The position numbers were made by a program, and so were the translations under genes. A stretch of 64,000 nt of DNA from Protula sp. h YS-2021. Taxonomy: Eukaryota > Annelida > Polychaeta > Sabellida > Serpulidae. Below are positions 11,187 to 22,913 of this stretch, in pieces. Where the stretch lies: assembly GCA_949752745.1 (NCBI GenBank), contig OX457026.1:39598394-39662393 (forward strand), in the 5' to 3' direction. The notes beneath the pieces were generated by a model. The model was given only the letters and a program-made list of their open reading frames with translations. It searched no databases and had not been told where the DNA came from. Each line of letters begins with the position of its first letter. Position 1 is the stretch's first letter.

Positions 11187-12075
11187 TTATCCTTAAATGC
11201 TTCTTCTCCTTCAGTTTTTATCGGATTCCTTTCAAATTTTGCACGAATGTTCTAGATAGGTCTCTCTTGAAAAAAATTGATGAGGGCATTTTGGGGGCAT
11301 TTACAATTTTTCAATTCCCATTTTTCAAAATACTTTTTCTTCCACAATTTCGATTAGCTTTTCTTTAAATTTTGTATGAATGTTTTCCATGTAGGTCTCT
11401 CTTTAAGATTTTCTTTTTTGGCGATCCGTCAAAAATTGGCGAAGTGGGGGTATTTTTTAATTTATTGGATTCCACATTTCAAAATGCTTCTTTTCACGCA
11501 ATTTGGATGGGATTTTTTTTCAATTTTGTACGATTTTTCTCTAAGTACGCCTTCCTTGAAAATTTATATCTTTGGCGATCTGCCAAAAATTGGTTAAATG
11601 GAAAGCATTATTTAATTTACTGATAGTCAATTTTCAAAATACTTCATCTCTTACAATTTCAATCGGATTCCTTCGCAAGTTTTATATAAGTATTCTCTTA
11701 ATGTTTCTTTCTTGAAACATTCTTTCTTTGTGTTTCGACAAAAAAATGGCTAAATACGGGGCATTTATAATTCTACGGTCGCCAATTTTCAAAATGCTTC
11801 TTCCCCCACAATTTTGATCAGATTTTGTACAAATTTCCGGATAGATTTTTCTTGAATCATTATTTTTTGCCAATCTGCCATATAGGGATATTTTTAATTT
11901 AGTGGTTTCTAATTTTTAAAATGCTTCTTTTTCATAACTTGGATGGAATTCTTTTCCAATTTTGCATGACTGTTCTCTAGAGAGGTCTCTTTTGAAAATA
12001 AAGTTTTTTCATGACCCGCTAAAAATTGATTAAGCGGAGGTCGTTGTTTTAGTTTTTTAAAATCCTTCATCTCCC
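11187..12075 (+). repeat. tandem array of repeat C (about 150 bp unit, six copies)
   Basis: The phrase TTTTCAAAATGCTTCTTC or close variants recurs near 11315, 11475, 11630, 11782, 11910 and 12055. Each is followed by a 'caattttgat(c)ggatt' block, a 'gtaggtctctcttgaaa' block and a 'ggcgatccgccaaaaattggc' block. Related pieces occur at 15850-16340, 22813-22913 and 23853-24400. Copies are well diverged. No coding capacity is seen. Confidence 0.8.
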
Positions 12076-13369
12076 ACAACGCCCCAAAGCAAATTTTTGT
12101 AGTGGAATCCAGGACAAAGCTCCTGTTTGTCATTTATCGATGTGGTCTTTATTAAAATAAAGGACGCCGCTGTCGTACGGCCTCGAATTTGCCGCCAACT
12201 GTCCTGTAAGGAACAATTGCTATGATTAAACGCTCACCTACAGAGCTAAACCAAAAAAAAATGCCACATGTGTGGATTTATATAATAATGTACCATTCTA
12301 ACTTCTATATCAGTGATAGATAAATAAAATATTGATTTTTGAAGTTAAGTTAGTCCAAAAGGCAAGCAGGCTTAATGTTGCTCAGTGCAATTTACACCTC
12401 AAAAATCTAAGTTCACAAATTTTCTGCACAAACATAAATCCCTTTAATCTTCTTAATGCCTTTGGGTGTCTCGACTGTAAGTTTTTGGTCACTAGTGCTT
12501 GGGGCTTGCAAAAAAAGGGAGTTTTGGGGATTTAGACCAGTTGTCGTACACTGCCCATTTAGATAACTAGATCAATTGTGCAAGACCAATGCTAGATGAA
12601 TTGCCGTTAGATCAGTTGCCATGGATTTATCTAACGATATCACAGAAGCCTATCTGGAGAAGAAAAACGTCTCCGGATAATTTGAAATTATCCAATTGCC
12701 CCCTCGAAAATATGAGAGAGTGTCTAGATAACGAGAAGGTCCAAAAGAATGTAAGCAAAAAGAGAACAGCCAAAACACGGAAGCTGGACTGAAATCAAAG
12801 AATCATAAAACACAAACTGCCACACTAATTGCAGGCCAGAATTTAAGCGGGGCAAGTATTGATATTCATAACAGGTGAGGTCATATACCAAACATGCTGT
12901 GAGATGCGAGTAAAAGTACAATCACATAATATCGCCCAACACAGTCCCTGACTGGTAGAATCCTACTTGTAGTGTTTCTTTCATGATAATTTTGTCAATC
13001 ATTATCCAAAAAATCCTATTTCCTGTTTCTTTCGCCTTTGTTTACCATATTAATAAATAACAAAAACACGTGGTTTTCTATTTTTAGATCACCACACGTG
13101 TTTCACACATGTTTCGTTTTTGAGTTTGTTTTGATTTGTCTGATAGTTCTGTTGGGCAAATCATTTCATATCATTGGCGAAAATAGGGATGGCACGAAGG
13201 TGAAGGACACCTGCTTCTTTTCGTTGTTATAAAACAGCTGGCCTCTGAGGAGTCCAACAATGGCTTTTTTAACAATAATATGAAAATTATTGAATGAGAC
13301 TAGTTGGAATGTATATCTGTTGTTTATGATCATTTCCATTTCCATGGTAACAACTCTTATTCCTTACAG
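12076..13369. other. intergenic, nothing recognised
   Basis: A few loosely repeated phrases of the type 'tagatcagttgcc' occur at 12535-12625. No gene or RNA is recognised. Confidence 0.5.
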
Positions 13370-13770
13370 ACGTCAAACACGAGAGATACTTTATCTCTCC
13401 TATTACTGTGAAATATGGGCAAATAAACACAATACGAAATTACAAGTATTGTTTATAAAACAAAAACGCGCCATAAGAATAATAAACAATGCTGGTTTTT
13501 ATTATTAGAATTATAGCATAGCATCATATAGTGATTAAAGTTTGTCTTGTGCCTTTACGACCTATAATTGTGTATTACTGCCTCATGTGTGTGACCAGAA
13601 TGGGCGTGCTCAAATATAAGTTTTTTTCAACTTCCAGCTACGTCTTTCTATTTTTCAAGCATTTAATCAAAATCATTCAAGAATTATGTTTTGACATAGC
13701 TGCATGACTTACTATGGTCCTGCAACTGTATTGTTTGAAAAAAGAATAAATAAAATATCAATCAATCAAT
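13370..13770 (+). mobile_element. LINE 3' fragment (RT thumb remnant and A-rich tail)
   Basis: The forward frame within 13290-13508 reads YLSYYCEIWANKHNTKLQ and then QKRAIRIINNAGF, the signature after the RT palm of Jockey/L2-like LINEs (usually a YxxYCNxVWG-type block followed by QKRAxRxI). A stop follows at once. Downstream, a 3' tail of AATAAATAAAATATCAATCAATC ends near 13770. Everything 5' of the YLSYY block is missing, so it is a short truncated copy. It belongs to a different family from the copy at position 1. Confidence 0.7.
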
Positions 13771-14320
13771 AAATGACTTCCTAGTCTGTTTCTTTCACAA
13801 TGATATGTGTACAAAACAAAGTGCTATCAATCAAACTGACGTCATGCTCACATGATCAAAACACGGCCCGTTGTTTACGATTTTTATTGCCTGAAAGAAA
13901 CGCAAGGAATGGGAAATTTGTCGCACACAGATCGAATCAACTTTATTCATTTTTCTGTTGTATATCCTCAGCATCATATACGTAAGAAAGTATATCTCAT
14001 ATTATTGTGAAATTGACGGTAAAATTGACAGTACAAGCCAAATCACACTGGGTGTTCCCAATAAAATGCGAAATATCTGCGTTTCGAATAAAAGTAACCG
14101 GGTAAAAATAAAAGAAATGATATATAGATTTCCCCTAAATGCTAAATTTCTCTTGCACCAAAGACTGTTCATGCATTCTTTAGACTGCTTGAACTCATAT
14201 GCAAAATTACTGTCGATCCAATTCTTACACTGCCTGCAATTGACCTTTTTTGTACGATACTCGTCTACAACTATTTCGTTAACATGTCACTCAGTCAGGG
14301 GTCAATGTCATTTTTAGGTG
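13771..14320. other. intergenic, possible second weak LINE remnant
   Basis: Near 13985-14015 'aagaaagtatatctcatattattgtgaaattga' resembles the YLSYYCEI-coding stretch at 13385-13425. The 119-codon ORF around it has no further similarity that I recognise. Confidence 0.35.
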
Positions 14321-15055
14321 CATAATGAAGTTATACCCCCTCTCCCACCGAGGTGAGTCTTCCGTTGTGCAGTAATGAAGAATGTCTTTCAAATACTGTT
14401 TGGCGATCTGAATGTTCGAAGACAAAGTAATATATCATTGCTATAACTACACTAAGGGTACAGACCGTTACCGTAAACTTGTGTAAAAGGGTTAGGGTCG
14501 TAAGAGTCGTGCCTACATTAGATGGCCTGGTGGGGGAGGGGGTAACGGTTAGCGAAAAAAATAATATAAAACTAAGCAATGAAGTAAGGAAATGTAGATG
14601 TAACGAGCACCTTCCATACCCGGATGAAAAAGACTACAGTGAAACTTATGTGTAACAACGTCCTTCAAGACCCGGATAAAAAGATGTAAAGTAAGGCCTG
14701 TTTTCCGTGACCCCTTCCATATTCCGATAAAAAAGACGTGCCGTAAACCCTTCCAGACCCGGATGCAAATGACATACAGTAAAACCCGTTTTAGCGATCA
14801 CATTCCAGACTCGGATAAAAAAGACGTGCAGTAAAATTTGATTTAGTGACCACCATCTAGTTTTGTTTATTATTGAATGTTTGAAGATGAATGTTGATTA
14901 TATTTGCAGCAATAAATCCTTTATTTCTGTAATAAGAAAGAAGGAAAGTGGTTATTTGGAATGATGGGTTTAGTCGGGGAGATATTTGGTTTTGCTTACA
15001 AAAACAGAATTTAAACAGGTGTCGATTGAAAGCATGTAATATAAGCCTTATGTCG
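14321..15055 (+). repeat. composite repeat A, copy 2
   Basis: It has the same 5' module as copy 1 ('cccaccgaggtgagtc', 'gaagaatgtctttc', 'gctataactacact'). A central array at about 14600-14850 has units based on ttccagacccggataaaaaagacgt. The 3' module matches copy 1 with 'tttagtcggggagatatttg' and 'ggtgtcgattgaaagc'. It lies about 560 bp upstream of the CCDC115 start codon. Confidence 0.75.
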
Positions 15056-15615
15056 AAGTAAATCGGCCGCTCCCGTCGACTTCGAGATAATGAGGGAGGA
15101 ATGTATTTTGAAACTTTTGAAACTGATTTCGGGGTGATAGAAAGGTAAGTGATTAGAGATAGTGTCAAAAATGTCGTCACAAAGAAGGCAACAAAAATTG
15201 TTTGAAAAACAGTGGTTAGGGGTGGCGGAGTAATGCTGATCCATTTTTACCTTTTGATGATTTTTCAAAAATATTAAAACAATTTAGTGTCTTTGTTCGG
15301 CATATTGAGCAAGTAGTTCGCATATTCGTAAGTATAGCGAGATAATAGTAAAGCCTTGATTTCGATAAATGTGAGGAAGCCGACACGTAAACTCGAGAAG
15401 TCTTTATCTGGAACGTGATTTCGAGACAAAGACTAAAAACGGACCATAATCCAGATACAGTTGTAAATATTTGCGGAAATTAACTTTAGAAAACGTACCA
15501 AATGTTTGTGTGCAAACGGTGTACTGGTACGAATATAGAAAGGGTCAGCGCAGTAAAAGGCAAAGTGGTAATGATTGGTCCGTGGCCTTGTTTCAGGACA
15601 AGAGTGTTGAGGTTT
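15056..15615. promoter_or_regulatory. 5' flank of the CCDC115/VMA22 gene
   Basis: About 560 bp between a repeat and the start codon. An inverted CCAAT box (GATTGG) lies at 15572-15577, about 40 bp before the ATG. A possible splice acceptor, CCTTGTTTCAG, ends at 15597, so a non-coding first exon is possible. No TATA box is evident. The promoter role is inference. Confidence 0.35.
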
Positions 15616-15759
15616 ATGAGTAATGACTTCCGCTTTGAAGCCATTTGTCAGGACTTGGATGACACTCTTTCCGAGTTTTTTGGAGTATCTCAAGAACTGA
15701 CAGAATGCCAACACGAACTGGGCCGAATTCTGGCAGATGGATTTCTTTTCATGGCAAAG
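15616..15759 (+). CDS. CCDC115: CCDC115 coding exon 1
   Basis: 48 codons from ATG to the donor AAG|GTAGGT at 15759/15760. It includes LSEFFGVSQELTECQHELG, part of the N-terminal coiled coil. Confidence 0.85.
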
Positions 15760-17720
15760 GTAGGTGTCAATTATCCTCCGTGAAACGAAGGGATATAGTT
15801 TTGAACTTTTCGGTATGTCCGTCTGTCTGTCTGTCACGCTTCAGTCTCACGCGCCTACAGGCCACATTAATAGATGGATTCGTTTCAAATTTTGCACACG
15901 GCTTCTCTTGACTCTTTCGCTGTGCAGTGACTAAGAATTTTCCGGATCCGAACAAAATTGCCAAAATGGCGGACTTTTGAAAATTGGCACTATAAATATT
16001 GTGTATATGTGTATCTCTGTTACTGTGTGTATCTGCAAACAATTTTTCAAAATGCTGCTGTTTCTACATTTCTGGTCCGATTGTTTAAAATTTGGCGGGA
16101 ATTTTAGTTCTCTTGGTAATCCTCCACACAGCTTCTTTCTTGCGATTTGGCCAAAATATTGGCCAAATTTTGGAAAGCACGAAAAATTCTGCTGTTCATA
16201 CAAGTCCAGTCTGATTACGTTGAAGTTCAACAAGAATTTTCCCTTCAAGCTGCTCCATCAACTTTGTATTTTGTTTGGCGATTTGACGAAAAGGGGCCAA
16301 ACTATGTGCCAAAAACGGCAAAATTGAAAAAAAGATCAATAACAATGTGCTGTTATTTGATGGAAGTTCAAGGCCCAGTGAGGATTTAGTTCATTTTCTT
16401 GTGTTTTGCTTGCCTGTCATATCTTTAGTGTTGCTCAAGATGCGTAATAATAACCTGATAAGTATTAATGGAGTTGTAATATTTTTGTTATCAGTTCGGT
16501 AAAAAAAACCCAAATAAACGGGTAGCTTTAAGAGAAACACAGAAAATGCTGTTCCGTCTCACAGATTTAGTCCGATTACGTTTGATAACGGTGTTGGCCA
16601 TGGGCCTTCATCTAAATTTTGTCAAAATTGGTCGGTTTCTCGTTTCACCTTAATAATGTCTTCGCTATTATGGTTGGACACAGTGTTCACAAACATTCTA
16701 GTTAAGATTTTCAAAAGAGAACACTTTGGGGCTTCAAAAGATCATAAAAAGTAGTTTAAGGGTTAAATACTCCTGAGTTCATTTAAGATCAATCCACACA
16801 TAGCTAACGTATGGTGCAAACAAGCATGGATCTACAATCGCTGAATTTGTGTTGCTCAGTCTGTGTACGCACTTCGTATAAAAATTTCGATTGCTGACGA
16901 TACGCAAAAAGGCGCCCAAAATAGATTCCGAGTTTCCACCAGTTTTGCCTTGTTTGATGGGAAGGAAGTGATTCTTCCGGACAATTTAAACCAGGTTTCT
17001 AGCAATGGTTGTTTCGAGCTTTACAGAAATGTGCCAACTTTGTCCTTCCTCGCCCCCTCCCCCCCCCCCCCAAAAAAAGGGGAAAAAAATCAGTAGTGTT
17101 AGGACGGTACTACTGAAGTGGCGATTCGTGGGCAATTCCATCCTTTGGCGGGCCTGGAATCGATCCCAAATGTATGGAATCGATTTATATCATACCAGAC
17201 AATGTAACCAGCAGAAATCTAGTGAACAGTTTTCCATTATTTGCAGGCACGGTACAGTATGGGGGTAAAAGCTGTTGGACAACTACAGTATGATGAAAAT
17301 CAAATGGAGCGGGGAGCCAGACTTCATGTTCTGGTAGAGGATGGGGAGTTCTTCCTGAAGACAAACACCTCATACCTGAAGTCGACCAAATCCCAAAGTG
17401 AGACGGGTGTTGTTAAACGGCATGTGGTAGAAAGAAGTGATGACGTTGATGTCATATCGGCAGCCGTCCAGGACATCGGGATTTCCCAGTTTGGGGGTAG
17501 CGCTGATAGTGACGTCCAAAACGATCCAATCAAATGGTTTGGAGTGCTTGTTCCGCAAAGCTTACGTCACAGCCAAAGTAGATTCAAGAAGGCGGCTGAG
17601 GTGTCATGTAAAATCGCGTCACTAAAAGCCAAATACTGTACGCTGCAACAGCGCTATAGAGATCTGAAATCAAAGAAATGGCATCTCCTAAACGACCCGC
17701 CCGAACTACCTGATTTTTGA
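15616..17720 (+). CDS. CCDC115: CCDC115/VMA22 homologue, V-ATPase assembly factor (two coding exons)
   Basis: Exons 15616-15759 and 17247-17720 join in phase 0 across AAG|GTAGGT...TTTGCAG|GCA to give a 205-residue protein (human CCDC115 is 180). The first exon encodes an amphipathic, Leu-rich N-terminus suited to a coiled coil. The second opens with ARYSMGVKAVGQLQYD, matching the vertebrate KARYAMGAKSVGPLQY block. Near its C-terminus it has DPIKWFGVLVPQSLRHSQ, the family signature, followed by a second coiled-coil stretch. Homologues (yeast Vma22p) act with Vma12/Vma21-type factors in the ER to assemble the membrane V0 sector of the proton pump. The middle (residues 75-135) is acidic and poorly conserved, as in the family. 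The start ATG was chosen because the conserved region begins right after it; the frame is open further upstream but shows no similarity. Confidence 0.9.
15790..17110 (+). repeat. repeat-filled intron of CCDC115
   Basis: It begins with a GTCTGTCTGTCTGTC run (15820-15835), then diverged repeat C units (about 15880-16340) with 'tttttcaaaatgctgctg' and 'ggccaaaatattggccaaattttgg'. A related 'ggtccgatt...aaaattgg' phrase recurs near 16560-16640. A poly-C/poly-A junction lies at about 17058-17090. No extra exon is recognised. Confidence 0.6.
17247..17720 (+). CDS. CCDC115: CCDC115 coding exon 2 (terminal)
   Basis: The acceptor CCATTATTTGCAG ends at 17246. The exon is open to TGA at 17718-17720. 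It holds both conserved family blocks. Confidence 0.9.
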   Translation, partial: ARYSMGVKAVGQLQYDENQMERGARLHVLVEDGEFFLKTNTSYLKSTKSQSETGVVKRHVVERSDDVDVISAAVQDIGISQFGGSADSDVQNDPIKWFGVLVPQSLRHSQSRFKKAAEVSCKIASLKAKYCTLQQRYRDLKSKKWHLLNDPPELPDF

Positions 17721-17880
17721 GTGAAGAAATTGACACTGTAATGCATTTTCTTCGTTGTCGTAGTCAATCTAAGCCATGTAAACAGCCCGTCGGTTGTGTC
17801 CCACACATGTGGCCACACGTGGTCTGATGAACACAATCCTATTTTTCCGAACATTTATTTGAGTATTTTGCTTCTTTCCG

Positions 17881-17886
17881 ATTAAA
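17881..17886 (+). terminator. possible CCDC115 polyadenylation signal (ATTAAA)
   Basis: ATTAAA lies about 160 bp after the stop codon and is the nearest canonical or near-canonical signal downstream. A GT-rich element was not assessed. Confidence 0.35.
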
Positions 17887-19239
17887 AATTATCCGGCGAG
17901 GGGAGTTAACTGCTTCTTAAATATTTGCGGTGAGAAAAGTGACTTGGCCTTATGTGCGGTGTCCCGACATTACGACATTTAGTTGAAATTTAAATTGCTG
18001 GTTAGCTTTGTGATTTGTGGCCAGGAAGTTCGTGATAAATTCCATTGTGCGTTGATGGGTTAAGCGGTTAGGTCGTCAGTCATGCGAGAACCTATTATTT
18101 ATTTATTTAATTATCCTTGCTTTAAATTGCTTTTTCAAGCTCAGTTAAAACTCCGGGGTTTTTTTTTTTTGGAAGGCCAGCCCAAGCTGGCCTTCCTATA
18201 GTGCCACATTCCGCTTGGGGGATTTTTTTTTTTGAGACGGTTCCAATTTCAGTCATAAATTTTCGTTCATTCACAGTATGTTTACGTTCACTGATGAGTC
18301 AACTAATAGTAACTACAATGGGCCAATGAAATTTTAAGATTTTTGTGATGTCATGCATCTGCTTTGAATATTTATCAGCTCCCATTGAGAAACGTATTAG
18401 GGTTTGTCTCAAACATTGAACGAGTAGGACATTTATTGCATTTCGTCTGAAAGAAACTGAAAAACAGCGACTTAGGAATACGGGACCATGAAACAAGTCG
18501 CAACTTGTCGTCTAGATTTGCCATAGTCACAGCGATTTGATAACCTGTGGATTGTGGCTTACTATTTTGTTATTGAGTTCTGGCCGATATTCTTTGAACT
18601 TCGATAGCTTATTGATTTTGTTTCAAAGATTCACTTTTTTCATGAAATATTAAAACAGTTTTTTTGAATAGATTAAAAAATTACAGAGGCATTTTTCTGG
18701 GTTTCACGGCTATGTTTTCTTTAGGTTGAGCATTGAAGTGTGACTGCATCCGTTAATGACTGTTGTGTGCTGCATTTGGGTTATCAGTGACTCATTTGCT
18801 GCGCACTTCTTTTTCGCTGTTTTTGAAAGTAGACAGTTCATGTTTCGGCAACACGGCAAATGTGAATGGTTGAGTATGAACCACGGAGAGCATTTTACTC
18901 AAGTTGTATTAGGAATTAAGTTGTAAAATGAATAGAATATTTATTTCTTTATCCAACTTGAACCTCTTATACAACTCCCTTCAAATACATGTGTATATTG
19001 TGGCAGAACATGGCCTTCCACCGATGCTTTTAGCCTAGTTTCAAAATTAAGGCAGGGTATAATTTATTTTGCAGACACGTATAGGGTTGAATGTTGTAAC
19101 AAGTTTTAAAAATATAAAAGAATACAATGAATATCATGAAAACAGCAATAAAAAATAAAACAGTAACACAGAGTTCTAAAATAATTGATTAAATAATAAA
19201 GTGGCTTCGTATGATAATGACGGGGGAATATAATTAAGC
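17887..19239. other. intergenic, no gene; one strong hairpin
   Basis: AT-rich, with two T-runs (about 18158-18170 and 18223-18233). No gene is recognised. The hairpin is listed separately. Confidence 0.5.
18171..18196. repeat. perfect 11-bp stem hairpin after a T-run
   Basis: GGAAGGCCAGC, a CCAA loop and GCTGGCCTTCC form a perfect stem-loop, directly preceded by about 12 T. It could be the terminal hairpin of a mobile element or a structured RNA end. Nothing nearby decides. Confidence 0.75.
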
Positions 19240-19835
19240 ATAATTATGTATTCCCAAAAGGGAACGTGTTTGTACGTTCTGTGTGTCTGTGTTAGTGTGC
19301 TGCGAACAAAATATTGTGTGCAAAATATCTCGAGAACGAGAAGTCGGATGGACTTCAAACTTGCTCTGTCTATTCCTTGGTTAGGTGGGACGGTTCTGTC
19401 AACTTCAGACGCATGTTACGTTATTGGGGCAGACGTGTGACATTGTTTTGGAAAAATCTTGTATGCGAAATTTCTCAGCCGCTGGACTTCGGAGAAAGTT
19501 GGTAGGTCCAAAAGATTCTGTCAAATTTTGTCCCGAGTAGAACGAACGAATGTTTGTCGCCATCATGTAAAATATGTATGTATTTTGAAAAAGATCTTGT
19601 GTGCAAAATATCTTGATAACGGAAAGTCGTATCGGCTTCAGATTTTATTTCTTGGGTCGGTTGTGTCAACTTTTGTCGCGAGTAGAACAAACGAGAATGG
19701 CATATAACGTTAATTCGTTAAAAAGGTATCTGCTAAGCAAAATATCTCGATAGCGGAAAGTAGGATCGACTTCAAACTTGATGTAGTTATGCTTTGAATA
19801 AGTCGCACGGTTTTTGTCAAACATTAAAATTGTAT
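19240..19835 (+). repeat. dispersed repeat B, copy 2
   Basis: It has the same ordered blocks as 3068-3645 ('gtgtgcaaaatatctcgagaacg', 'ttaggtgggacggttctgtcaa', 'tctcagccgctgg'), repeated two to three times. The CRE palindromes of copy 1 are mutated here. Confidence 0.7.
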
Positions 19836-20010
19836 AGAAAATATTACATGATATATTTTGCTGTCACTAAATCTAACTTGGGGGGAGGGGGGAGATGGGG
19901 ATATGAATCCCCTTGTGGCTTTACCTACCATTCAGAAATAAATGACTGACCATGGAAAGTTATGGTCGTATTTACATGCAGGTCTCTTGTTCTATTCCGC
20001 CATAAACTTG

Positions 20011-20250
20011 TTAGTCCCCCGCCGCCGCGTAGCGCGGAGCGGGGGACTGTAGTATTCGGGTCTGTCCGTCCGTCTGGCGCCACTTGGAAGCGCAAATTTG
20101 TGCACGCGATATCTCAGCTGCTATTCAACCCAGGCCTTTGATTTTTGCTACAGTGAAAATATATATAGTGAGGTTGTGCGACGTCGCATTATTTTTCGAT
20201 TCGACCATAGTTCGTGGCGGGGGGACATTCATCAGTTTTACTGATAACTG
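20011..20250 (+). repeat. hairpin-headed repeat H, copy 1
   Basis: It opens with a GC-rich stem-loop (CCCCCGC at 20016-20022 pairing with GCGGGGG at 20039-20045, with an inner CCGCG/CGCGG stem). Next come GTCTGTCCGTCCGTCTGGCG and 'gcacgcgatatctcagc'. The same sequence recurs at 63482-63960, and a related hairpin head at 23353 and (minus) about 30520. It is probably a SINE or MITE family; its ends are not defined. Confidence 0.75.
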
Positions 20251-21325
20251 ATAACAACCCCCCCCCCCCCCATCCCCGTCTTCTCTCTCTCTCTCACTAT
20301 GGTGTGTAATCTGTTGCACAGTTATGAAGAATGCCTTTCTATTGCTTTTTATCCAATGAGAATGTACGAAGACAAGGTATATATCATGGCTATAACTACA
20401 TTTATGAAACAGACCCGTAGTGTGACGTTGGATAAAAGGGTTTGGCGCTTCGTGTCGTACCTACACTAGATGCCCTGGAGGGGGCGCGGGTTGACAGTTA
20501 GCCAAAAAAAAAAAAAAAAAAGACCAATGACGTAGGGAATTGATGATGTAGTGGACCCCTTCCAGACCCCGATAAAAAAAACGTTTAGAAAAGCTGTTTA
20601 ATTGTCAGTCCCTTCCAGATTCGGATGGAAAGACGTACGTTAAAACCTGAATATTTTGACTAGGTTCAAGAGGCTGATAAAAAAGTTACGTACAATAAAA
20701 CTGCTCTTGTGACCTACTTCCAGACCCGGAGAAAAAGGAGGTAAATAAAATCCGTTTTAGCAAATACCGTACAAACTTGGATAAAAAAGACGTACAGTAA
20801 ATCTGTTTGAGTGACCACCTTCCAGTCTCAGATAAGAAAAGACGTACAGTAAAACCTCTTAGTGAGCACCTTCCAGACCCAGATAAAAAGCTGTACTGAA
20901 AATCCGTCTTTAGTGATTCCTTCCGGACCCAGATAAAACACATGTGCCTGGGCTTGTATAGAAAGGGGGTTGAGATGCACACAATTGGGGCTATGTAACC
21001 CCTTCCCCTCCAGAAAGCTGATAGGCAACCCGACTTCTGGCAAATGAAATGTATTTTTTTTCAAATACATGAAGGGTTTTATTATTGTGAATATAGTACA
21101 AACTTATTCAAATATGAAAAGGCTGTCGGAGGAAGTATTTGGCTGGCTAAATACTTAGCGATTAACATTTTCGAGTACAGTGCTCTTGGTGAGCACTGCC
21201 ATTGTAGTTTTTTTTTTAATTGTTGACAATGGATTATGATTATGTCTGCAGAAATTAATGTTTTATTGTAGTAAAAAATGGAAAATGGTCCTTGGGGAAT
21301 TATATAAGCCTGTACTCTCATGTTT
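20250..21325 (+). repeat. composite repeat A, copy 3
   Basis: 5' module from about 20257 ('gttatgaagaatgcctttct', 'gaagacaaggtatatatcatggctataactac'). The largest central array of the three copies is at about 20540-20950 (seven to eight units with ttccagacccagataaaa and gacgtacagtaaa). The 3' module is at about 21210-21325. It directly follows hairpin repeat H. Confidence 0.75.
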
Positions 21326-22812
21326 TTATGTATACTGGCCGCTCGAGTTTATATAAGAAATTCAGTAGGGAATAAAGCTATTTTGATACTGACTGGTTTT
21401 ACATTTTGGTACTCTGTGGGATATTCACACAGATGTTGTGGAAGCAAAAAACCTAAGAAGTTTATCGTAGGGACTTTCCCAAAGAACTGCAGAATTAGTA
21501 CTTCTCTGCGATCGTGTATTGTGTTTATTTACGATTTGACTTCGGCTAGGTAATACGACAGGTTTGACGAAATAATCCTCAGAAGACGTTTTTTGAATTT
21601 ACTCCAGCGGTGGGGGAAGAAGGCCAGACAGTCGCCGCATACTCAGCCACTGGTCGTCTCATTGCGGTATGCACACACACTAGATCCTTCCCTGTGGGTC
21701 CAGCGCGCTTGAGGGAGATAATACTGAAATACATTTTGACGCTTTAGCGTAGATGAACTCTGCTCATGACAAATCACTGATAACTGTGCCCAGAAGTTTT
21801 AAAGAAACTGATACCCTTCTATGGAGACAATTTTAATCACTATTGGTGGTAGGTCGGGAACGTTACGTTTAAAATATAACGTCATTTTCGTACTTTTACT
21901 TACATTCAATTTCATCTTATTATCGTTGGTGCATATGGAGATACGGCAGCGCGTTGGATTTTGTAAGATACCTCCAGTGACGTGGAAGCGATCCCAAGTA
22001 CGTGGAGTCTATTCTCCAGCTACTTTTCTAACAACAGACTTTTTCATAAAAACTCCCCAGACAGAGTACATTAATGGTGGAACTTAAAATTTTTTACTGC
22101 CAGCCTGAGTGACTAAGACCCATGTGCTTCAATTAAATGTCAATCGTTCTTTTATTTGATTGATTGCCATTCTTAGTCGTGTCTTTTCTATTTTACATTC
22201 GCATAAGAAAATTAATGGTGGAACTTAAAATTTTGCTGCCAGCCTGAGTGACCGTTTGGCATTTTTGCGGCACAGATTGTTACAAGTCTTAGCAATAATG
22301 CCAAAAGATATTGTGACCAACCAAGATAATAAAATTTGCAACAGTGAAAACTTCCGTGAGTTCCGCCATTTTGCTAATTTCTGGCGGATCGAAGATCCCG
22401 TAGATCTAGACCGCTCTCCGGAAAGGTGCATTTACACTGTTATTGTCCTACTCTCCCTAATTTAAACCAATTTTTGTTGGATCAGTGGCTGTTGTTTCAA
22501 CAGTTTTAATGCTTCAACTGAAAAGACTTGTGAAATTTTTCCCACTTACATTTAATAACGTATTATGCATTATGCAGGAAAATGCCTTAATTATCTTGAA
22601 CATTTAAGTAAAGGTAGCAGGCATTACTGCTCACCTGCCCAGTACTTGTTTTTGGTAACCGGCCAAGAATTTTCGAAAATATTGGCGAAAAACAGAAAAA
22701 TCAGTAAAATCTCATCTCACACCTTACTATCTTTAAATTTTGGTTAAAGACAATGGTCATTGGTACTTAACTGGTTTTTTGATGTTTTTAGACCAGCCGA
22801 CTACGTACGTGT
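21326..22812. other. intergenic, no gene recognised
   Basis: No domain-bearing ORF. A 42-bp direct repeat is listed separately. Confidence 0.5.
22070..22252 (+). repeat. 42-bp direct repeat flanking about 97 bp
   Basis: 'attaatggtggaacttaaaa' followed by 'tgccagcctgagtgac' occurs at 22070-22113 and again at 22211-22252, differing by a 2-bp indel. It may be a local duplication or short direct repeats left by an insertion. Confidence 0.75.
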
Positions 22813-22913
22813 GAAAACTTTTACTAAGAATGCTTCTTCTCCTTCAATATTGATCGGATTCCTTTCAAATTTTGTACGAATTTTCTCTAGGTAGACCTCT
22901 CTTGAATGTTTTT
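22813..22913 (+). repeat. repeat C fragment
   Basis: 'ttctccttcaatattgatcggattcctttcaaattttg' and 'aggtagacctctcttgaa' match the repeat C unit at 11187-12075. Confidence 0.7.

Noticed and set aside
15433..15837. 134-codon minus-strand ORF over CCDC115 exon 1
   Set aside because: Antisense shadow of the conserved plus-strand exon.
17185..17558. Minus-strand and alternate-frame ORFs in CCDC115 exon 2
   Set aside because: Shadows; only the plus frame carries the conserved family blocks.
18055..18110. tRNA-like phrase 'gatgggttaagcggttaggtcg' resembling an A box
   Set aside because: No matching B box at the right distance and no cloverleaf could be drawn.
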